A stretch of 64,000 bases of DNA from Geobacter sp. GTDB lineage: Bacteria; Desulfobacterota; Desulfuromonadia; Geobacterales; Geobacteraceae. This document shows, piece by piece, positions 58,984 to 64,000 of this stretch; position 1 is the stretch's first letter; every line of letters starts with the position of its first letter. The notes beneath the pieces are model-generated. The model was given only the letters and a program-made list of their open reading frames with translations, searched no databases and was not told the DNA's origin. The position numbers and the translations under genes were made by a program. The stretch spans positions 62,001 to 126,000 of the forward strand of contig PJFC01000008.1 of NCBI GenBank assembly GCA_003574885.1, written 5' to 3'.

Positions 58984-59212
58984 GCTACGTTTTTTCTCCT
59001 TGCGAAAGCTGATGCTGTCTTTCAGGATAGAGACCAGCCGGATTCCGGATAATGATCAAACCAAGGTATTCTACCAAATAGATAGCGGGTTGTCAGCTCC
59101 CCCTCTAAAACAACGGTGGCAATGGACACCTCTGAAGGTGTCCTGGCTCCCGCTCGCAAGACCGGTGGCAATGGAACTTGACGCAAATTTTTGCATCAGG
59201 TAGTGTGAAGAG

Positions 59213-61609
59213 ATGTCACGTATCGCAAACGAACTGAAAAAACCGGAGCTCCTCTCTCCAGCGGGCTCACTGGAAGCATTCTTCGCCGCCATGGAAAAGG
59301 GGGCGGATGCCGTCTATGCCGGGCTCAGGGAATTCTCCGCCCGTGCCAAGGCGAAGAACTTCACCCTATACGAGATGGAGCGGCTCACCGCCTACGCCCA
59401 CTCCCTCTCCCGCCGGGTATATGTCACGCTTAATACACTGGTCAAGGAACAGGAGCTTCCCCAGCTGGTTGAGACCCTGGCTGCCCTCGAAACCATGGGG
59501 ACGGACGGTGTGATCCTCCAGGATATGGCGGTGGCCCGCCTCATCCGCCGGCACTTCCCCTCTATACCGCTCCACGCCTCTACCCAGATGACCATCCACA
59601 ACTCCCTCGGCGTCCGTCAACTGGAAGAGCTCGGCTTCGAGCGGGTGGTGCTCGCACGGGAACTCCATATCGACGAGATTGCAGCCATCGCACGGCAGAG
59701 CAAGGCCGAGATCGAATGTTTCATCCACGGCGCCCTCTGTTTCTCCATCTCGGGACAATGCTACTTTTCCTCCTTCCTTGGCGGCCACAGCGGCAACCGG
59801 GGACGCTGCGCCCAACCGTGCCGACGTCAGTACACCTACCGGGGGAAGGAGGGGTACTACTTTTCCACCAACGACTTTTCCTCCATCGACATGCTCCCCC
59901 AACTCGTGGATGCGGGTGTCGCCTCCCTGAAGATCGAGGGGCGGATGAAATCGGCCGAGTACGTTGCGAGCGTCATCGGTGCCTACCGGCTCGTCCTTGA
60001 TGCCCCTCCCCACCGGCGCGACGAGGCGATAGCCGGGGCCAAGGAGCTCCTGAAACTCTCCTTCGGTCGGGTTCCCACCAAGGGGTTCCTTGCCTCCCAC
60101 CAGCCGACCGACATTGCCACGCCGTCCCTCAAGGGGGCCACCGGCCGCTTTCTCGGCGAGATCCGCACCATTCAGGGGGACCGGATCAGTTTCGAGACCC
60201 GGGACCGGCTTCACGTGGGTGACCGGATTCGGGTCCAGCCCAAGAGCGACATGGCGGGGCGCGCCTTTACCATCAAAGAGTTGTATGCCGGACGGCAGCA
60301 GGTGAAGAATGTCCGGGAAAAAACCGTCGTCAGCACCGTCTCCCCCTTCCCCGTCAAGGTAGGGGACACGGTCTTCAAAGTCTCCTCGGAAACTGCCTTC
60401 ACCATGAGCGAGAGCGCCTGCAGAAAGCGGCTGGAGGGGGTGAAGGGGGGAAAGCTCCCCTGCGATCTCGATCTCTCGTTCGGCGGTGAGGTCCTGCGGA
60501 TTACAGGAAGGGTGGCGGGGTGCGAGATAAGCGAGGAGTATCCCCTCGGTACTCTGGAGCCGGCCCGCTCCAGCGACATGGCCGGCGTGCTTCGTGCCCA
60601 GTTCTCCCGTAGCGGTGATACCCCCTTCGAACTGCGAAACCTCTCGGCGCCCGGCTTTCCAAACGTACTTATCCCCCCTGCCCGGCTCAAGGATATTCGC
60701 CGCCAGTTCTACCAGACCCTTGCGGAACGTGTGCTTCCCGACCTGCAGAAGCGGCGGACAGCCACGAAACGGGCCGCTCTGGCCGAACTGGTCAAGGCGC
60801 GACCGGTAGGGAATTCCCGGCGGAGCGAACTCATCATTCGCCTGGAGTACCTGCGGGATTACCATCTGCTCCACCGGGAGGGGGTGGATGTCATCAGCCT
60901 CCCCGTCTCACGGGCCAACCTCCACCAGCTGCCGCTCTGTGTCCGGAAACTGAGAGGGAGGGAAGAGCAGGTGCTCTGGCGTCTCCCCTTCATCATCTTC
61001 GATGAGGACCTCCCCTTCTACCGGCAGGGGGTGGAGCAGATCATTGCGGCCGGCTTCCGTCGCTTCGAAGCGGCCAACATCTCCCACTTCCCCCTCCTCA
61101 GGGAGGCGGGGAGCGGCCTGGCGGAGGCGGCTTCGCTGGAGGTATCCACCGACTACCGGCTCTTCTCCCTCAACAGCCAGGCGCTCCTTTCCTGGCAGGA
61201 GCTGGGAGCGGTAGCGGCCACCCTCTATATCGAAGACGATGCTGAGAACATGACGGAACTCCTGGCTGCGGACCTTGCCATCGGCCGGCGGGTGCTGGTG
61301 TACGGCGGTGTGCCTGCCATCACCTCGAAGATCGCCATCCGGAGCATCAAGAGCGATGTCCCGGTTCTTTCCGACCGGGGGGATGGATACGAGGTGACGA
61401 TGAAAGACGGCCTGACGGTGGTTACCCCGACCCGTCGCTTCTCCCTCACCGCGTTTCGTGGGCGGCTGCTGGAGATGGGATGCGCCAGCTTCATCATCGA
61501 CCTCTCCGGTGTTCCCCAGGATCAGTGGCCCCGCATTCTGGAGGCATTCGGACGGGGGCAGGAGATCGCGGGAACGTCGGAGTTCAACTTCACCATGGGA
61601 CTTGTTTAG
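59213..61609 (+). CDS. U32 family peptidase-like protein (RlhA/TrhP type) with DUF3656 region
   Basis: This 798-aa protein opens with PELLSPAGSLEAFFAAMEKGADAVYAG and holds the U32 signature with cysteines: IECFIHGALCFSISGQCYFSS and GRCAQPCRRQYTY. Four cysteines of this type bind an Fe-S cluster in RlhA and TrhP, which hydroxylate rRNA or tRNA bases using prephenate; protease activity is doubtful for the family. The C-terminal 400 residues include the DUF3656 region. Length fits the long subclass. It reads just ahead of the hslO gene. Confidence 0.88.
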   Translation: MSRIANELKKPELLSPAGSLEAFFAAMEKGADAVYAGLREFSARAKAKNFTLYEMERLTAYAHSLSRRVYVTLNTLVKEQELPQLVETLAALETMGTDGVILQDMAVARLIRRHFPSIPLHASTQMTIHNSLGVRQLEELGFERVVLARELHIDEIAAIARQSKAEIECFIHGALCFSISGQCYFSSFLGGHSGNRGRCAQPCRRQYTYRGKEGYYFSTNDFSSIDMLPQLVDAGVASLKIEGRMKSAEYVASVIGAYRLVLDAPPHRRDEAIAGAKELLKLSFGRVPTKGFLASHQPTDIATPSLKGATGRFLGEIRTIQGDRISFETRDRLHVGDRIRVQPKSDMAGRAFTIKELYAGRQQVKNVREKTVVSTVSPFPVKVGDTVFKVSSETAFTMSESACRKRLEGVKGGKLPCDLDLSFGGEVLRITGRVAGCEISEEYPLGTLEPARSSDMAGVLRAQFSRSGDTPFELRNLSAPGFPNVLIPPARLKDIRRQFYQTLAERVLPDLQKRRTATKRAALAELVKARPVGNSRRSELIIRLEYLRDYHLLHREGVDVISLPVSRANLHQLPLCVRKLRGREEQVLWRLPFIIFDEDLPFYRQGVEQIIAAGFRRFEAANISHFPLLREAGSGLAEAASLEVSTDYRLFSLNSQALLSWQELGAVAATLYIEDDAENMTELLAADLAIGRRVLVYGGVPAITSKIAIRSIKSDVPVLSDRGDGYEVTMKDGLTVVTPTRRFSLTAFRGRLLEMGCASFIIDLSGVPQDQWPRILEAFGRGQEIAGTSEFNFTMGLV

Positions 61610-61660
61610 AAAAACAGTTCAAGGTTCAACGTTCAAGGTTCGAGGTTTCGGAGGACAGAA

Positions 61661-61744
61661 GTGGGTATTTTTGACCGGTTGAACAGCAGCATGAAGATCC
61701 CTGGGCTCAAGGAACGGCTGGTGCGACCGGGGGTCTGGTTGTGA
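61661..61744 (+). CDS. Very small ORF coupled to hslO
   Basis: A 27-codon ORF begins with GTG behind a perfect GGAGG (7 nt away) and reads [19 protein letters not shown]... to a TGA that overlaps the hslO GTG start by 4 nt. The same arrangement would couple hslO translation to it. It could be a regulatory upstream peptide or the remnant of a longer protein. A GTTCAAGGTTCAACG repeat lies just upstream. Confidence 0.35.
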   Translation: MGIFDRLNSSMKIPGLKERLVRPGVWL

Positions 61745-62616
61745 GCGATTATCTGGTAAGAATCATCAGCAGGTCCGGCAGCTTCCGTGCCCTGGCCTGC
61801 GTCAGCACGGAACTGGTCAGGGAGGGATGCCGCCGCCATGAAACCCTCCCCACGGCGTCGGCCGCTCTGGGACGGGCACTAACCGGCGGTGTGCTCATGG
61901 GGGCACTCCTCAAGACCGGTCAGCGAGTGGGGCTCAAATTCGAGGGGAACGGGCCGATCCGGAAGATTCTCGTAGAGGCGGAGAGTAATGGCGCGGTACG
62001 AGGGTGCGTTGGCTTGCCATCCATCGATCTTCCTCTCCGGGATGGCAGACTCGACGTGGCGGGGGCTCTGGGGCGTGCCGGCCTTCTCACTGTCACCAAG
62101 GATCTGCGGCTGAAGGAACCGTACCATGGCACAGTGCAGCTCTATTCGAGCGAGATCGCCGAGGACCTGGCTTATTACCTGACCGATTCGGAACAGGTAC
62201 CATCTGCGGTCGGGCTGGGGGTTTACCTGGAGCCGGATGGAAGCGTGGCTGCAGCGGGGGGCTTCCTGATACAGGCCCTTCCCCCTCAGGACGATGCTGC
62301 CATCGACCGGCTCATGGGGCGAATTGCCGAACTCACCACACTGTCAGAGCTCCTGCGCCAGGGTGAATCGCCGGAACAGCTCCTGGAAAGGCTGTTCGAG
62401 GGGATCCCCTACGACACACTGGAAAAGCGGGCGGTGGCCTTTGACTGTTCCTGCAGTCGGGAAAAGATCGAGCGAGTGCTCATCTCACTCGGCCGGGAAG
62501 AACTGGCCAACATGCTGGAAACCCAAGGGGAGGCGGAAGTGACCTGCGAGTTCTGCCGGGAGCTGTATCACTTCGATCACACCGAACTGGAGAAGTTGTT
62601 GGCGGGTTTTGCGTGA
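61741..62616 (+). CDS. hslO: Hsp33 redox-regulated chaperonin
   Basis: This 291-aa chaperone is activated by oxidation, when a zinc ion is lost from four C-terminal cysteines. They are present as [11 protein letters not shown] (CxC) and [12 protein letters not shown] (CxxC). Normal N-terminal features are [23 protein letters not shown] and [19 protein letters not shown]. Length is usual. The start is GTG 61741, which overlaps the small ORF just upstream. Confidence 0.93.
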   Translation: MSDYLVRIISRSGSFRALACVSTELVREGCRRHETLPTASAALGRALTGGVLMGALLKTGQRVGLKFEGNGPIRKILVEAESNGAVRGCVGLPSIDLPLRDGRLDVAGALGRAGLLTVTKDLRLKEPYHGTVQLYSSEIAEDLAYYLTDSEQVPSAVGLGVYLEPDGSVAAAGGFLIQALPPQDDAAIDRLMGRIAELTTLSELLRQGESPEQLLERLFEGIPYDTLEKRAVAFDCSCSREKIERVLISLGREELANMLETQGEAEVTCEFCRELYHFDHTELEKLLAGFA

Positions 62617-62685
62617 TGTTCTCCCGGATATTTGGAGAATCAAACGAGTCAATCCGGGGAAAACGGCGCGCCATTTTACGGCACA

Positions 62686-62904
62686 TCAACTGCCTGCAAT
62701 GATCTCACGAGCCTTTTCTATCTGATTGGGGAACAAGTCCTGGGGAACTTTTTCTCTTCCCACTGCTTTGAAAATCGTGAAGCGGGCGCAATCCGTGTAA
62801 TCCCCATTACAGTATCTGAGCTTGATTACCTCCGCAGTGGAGGGCATGTTCTGCATCTTGTCGTTGAAAAAAATGCAGGTCTTAAGAAGTTCACAGTCAG
62901 TCAT
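62686..62904 (-). CDS. Small Cys-containing protein
   Basis: This 72-aa protein starts at ATG 62904 with AAGGAGAG upstream and a very good promoter further on. It has CELLKTCIFFNDKM near the N-terminus and YCNGDYTDCARFTIFKA in the middle, so four cysteines in two pairs that could bind zinc or an Fe-S cluster. The C-terminal KVPQDLFPNQIEKAREII is helical. It resembles short cysteine proteins common in Geobacter-type bacteria, function unknown. It is convergent with hslO. Confidence 0.7.
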   Translation of the reverse strand: MTDCELLKTCIFFNDKMQNMPSTAEVIKLRYCNGDYTDCARFTIFKAVGREKVPQDLFPNQIEKAREIIAGS

Positions 62905-62967
62905 GGTACTCTCCTTTTTTGCGTTTGAAAGACGGTTATATCCTTCGCTGATGCTAGCATATTTCAC

Positions 62968-62996
62968 ACTATAATGGGTGGGAATGTTATCTGCAA
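62968..62996 (-). promoter_or_regulatory. Sigma70 promoter of the small Cys protein
   Basis: TTGCAG (62991-62996, minus strand), 17 nt, then TATAGT (62968-62973). Start near 62961, 57 nt before the start codon. Confidence 0.7.
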
Positions 62997-63257
62997 CTAA
63001 TAATTATCTCATGAAATTGGCATCTTGTACCCCTGTTTTGGTCGAAAACTGATTGTGCGCACTGCGTTTCCAATGTGAAAACTCAGCCGGAAACTACTCA
63101 TTGATGTGGAGTAATCAGGTTTCGAGTCAGTAACTATATTGAACGAGAGAACGGCCTTGAATCGGTGCAATGGTGGTTGTGACAGGTTGGTGGCCGAAGG
63201 CGAGGGCGGTTCAGGCGCAATGAGCGTAATGCCTGGCTTGGATGGAGTCCATTGTCT
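62997..63257. other. Intergenic region without a recognised gene
   Basis: About 260 nt between the Cys protein promoter and the next gene. A weak hairpin GAAAC..ACTC..GAGT..GTTTC lies near 63089-63123. Nothing else was recognised; it could be an eroded mobile-element end. Confidence 0.4.
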
Positions 63258-63812
63258 ATGAATCAACTGTCTGGAGCGGATTGGCATTTCGCGGGACTCA
63301 TTCTGGTTATCGTCTTGGCTGCCGTCCATGGCCGTATCGGCACAGCCGGCCCCTTTTGGCAGATCCTTTACGCCCTTCCCGCCACCTTGCTCCATGAGCT
63401 CTCCCATCTGGTTGTCGCCTTCGTCACCGGTGGCCGCCCTACGGGCTTCAGCATCATCCCGACCCCCCGGTTCGCCACGTTGGCGGACGGTACGGTGCGC
63501 CGCGGCTGGGTGCTCGGCTCCGTGACCATCCGCAATGCCGGCCCCCTCGCCTCCCTACCCACTGGCCTGGCACCGCTTCTTCTCATTCCCGTAGCCTGGT
63601 TTCTCTACCATCACTGGTTCGCCTGGTTTCCCGCCGACCTGTATCATACCCTCTGTCTCCACCTGACAGTCTACCTTTTCGTGGCCGGTGCGGTCCCCTC
63701 AACCCAGGACCTCCTGGTCGCCTTTTCAAACCTCACCGGGGTAGCGATTTACGGTACGCTGATGGCCCTTTGCTGGGTCTGGCGCGTTGAACTGGTGTCG
63801 CTGTTCTCCTGA
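63258..63812 (+). CDS. Membrane protein with HExxH-like motif
   Basis: This 184-aa protein has four or five hydrophobic segments. One carries LLHELSHLVVAFVTGG, the HExxH zinc motif of intramembrane (M50-like) proteases. A second metal ligand of the S2P type (NxxPxxxxDG) is not clearly visible, so activity is uncertain. The start is ATG 63258, with GGAG about 11 nt upstream. It lies 25 nt before a DCC-family gene and may be co-transcribed with it. Confidence 0.65.
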   Translation: MNQLSGADWHFAGLILVIVLAAVHGRIGTAGPFWQILYALPATLLHELSHLVVAFVTGGRPTGFSIIPTPRFATLADGTVRRGWVLGSVTIRNAGPLASLPTGLAPLLLIPVAWFLYHHWFAWFPADLYHTLCLHLTVYLFVAGAVPSTQDLLVAFSNLTGVAIYGTLMALCWVWRVELVSLFS

Positions 63813-63837
63813 CACGTGACTTCCGGAGGAATCGCCC

Positions 63838-64000
63838 ATGCTGCCATTTCCCCAGTTCCCTCTGACTATTTTCTACGACGGCGCCTGTCGCGTCTGTGCC
63901 GCCGAGATGTCCATCTATCGTATACGTAACCGGGCATCCCGACTGGTATTCGTTGACATCAGCGATCCTGGCTTCGGGCCGGAACGCAATGGCATATCCC
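63838..64000 (+). CDS. DCC family thiol-disulfide oxidoreductase-like protein (DUF393), partial
   Basis: The ORF starts at ATG 63838 with CGGAGGA upstream and runs off the window. The visible part has LTIFYDGACRVCAAEMSIYR, the D-x-x-C-x-x-C motif of the DCC family, and VFVDISDPGF. The family is thioredoxin-like and of unsettled function. The C-terminal part is missing only because the window ends. Confidence 0.85.
   Translation, partial: MLPFPQFPLTIFYDGACRVCAAEMSIYRIRNRASRLVFVDISDPGFGPERNGIS

Noticed and set aside
1-64000. tRNA, rRNA, CRISPR, phage or intact insertion sequence
   Set aside because: No TTCGA-type T-loops in a tRNA frame, no regularly spaced direct repeats, and no transposase or integrase ORF were seen.

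Overview
The window looks like chromosomal DNA of a Geobacter-type deltaproteobacterium (Geobacteraceae). This is inferred from gene content and style, not from a database search. The signs are high GC, an anaerobic cobalt-early B12 pathway with a ThiC-like lower-ligand gene in the same cluster, a sigma54 activator carrying a hydrogenase-like sensor domain, PilZ and U32 proteins, and many palindromic intergenic repeats. No tRNA, rRNA, CRISPR array, phage or intact insertion sequence was seen.

Layout. 1-5.0 kb: a few orphan genes, then a SulP permease and a neurotransmitter:sodium-type symporter. 5.2-9.2 kb: a glyoxalase-fold protein, a WbuC-type cupin, an SH3 protein, a class I/II aminotransferase preceded by an alanine-rich leader peptide and terminator, a PilZ protein and YjbQ. 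9.4-13.6 kb: an RNase Z-like hydrolase and glpK-glpD. 13.9-19.6 kb: a PH/SHOCT-like protein, pssA, a DUF2201/VWA protein, two structured intergenic elements, and a homocysteine methyltransferase-methylene-THF reductase fusion. 19.8-23.2 kb (minus): a Fur-family regulator, znuABC and nikR. 23.3-44.8 kb (minus): a nearly complete cobalamin cluster behind one cobalamin riboswitch. It contains cobU, cobT, cobS, cobC, cbiA, a bzaF/thiC-like gene, cbiM, a cbiN-like gene, cbiQ, cbiO, cbiX, cbiC, cbiD, cbiET, cbiL, cbiF, cbiG, a cbiH-cbiP fusion, cbiB and cobD. 45-49 kb: engB, then a sensor-activator and ribbon-helix-helix regulatory unit. 49.6-64 kb: a transglutaminase, an M16 peptidase, a YqaA protein, an RCC1 lipoprotein, DAHP synthase with an aromatic leader peptide, two paralogous secreted proteins, a histidine kinase, a U32 protein, Hsp33, and a partial DCC-family gene at the window edge.

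The most notable systems are the following. (1) A protein fusing ferredoxin and [FeFe]-hydrogenase-like domains to a sigma54 AAA+ activator has paired 18-bp TGTG-N10-CACA palindromes at both ends of its gene. A strong -24/-12 promoter lies downstream of one pair, in front of a 61-aa ribbon-helix-helix gene; together these read as a closed regulatory circuit. (2) Two transcription-attenuation leaders that the ORF track misses: an Ala-rich peptide before an aminotransferase and a Phe/Tyr/Trp-rich peptide before DAHP synthase. (3) Dispersed palindromic repeats that fill most gaps of the B12 cluster and also appear in frame inside B12 proteins: the CbiH-CbiP linker, a CbiP loop, a CbiD loop and the CbiM signal peptide.

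How the genes work together. CbiMNQO-like proteins import cobalt and CbiX inserts it into sirohydrochlorin. CbiL/H/F/G/D/E/T/C build the corrin ring, CbiA/CbiP amidate it, and CobD/CbiB attach the aminopropanol linker. The ThiC-like protein probably supplies a benzimidazole, and CobU/T/C/S assemble the nucleotide loop. The precorrin-6A reductase (CbiJ) and the corrinoid adenosyltransferase are not in the window.
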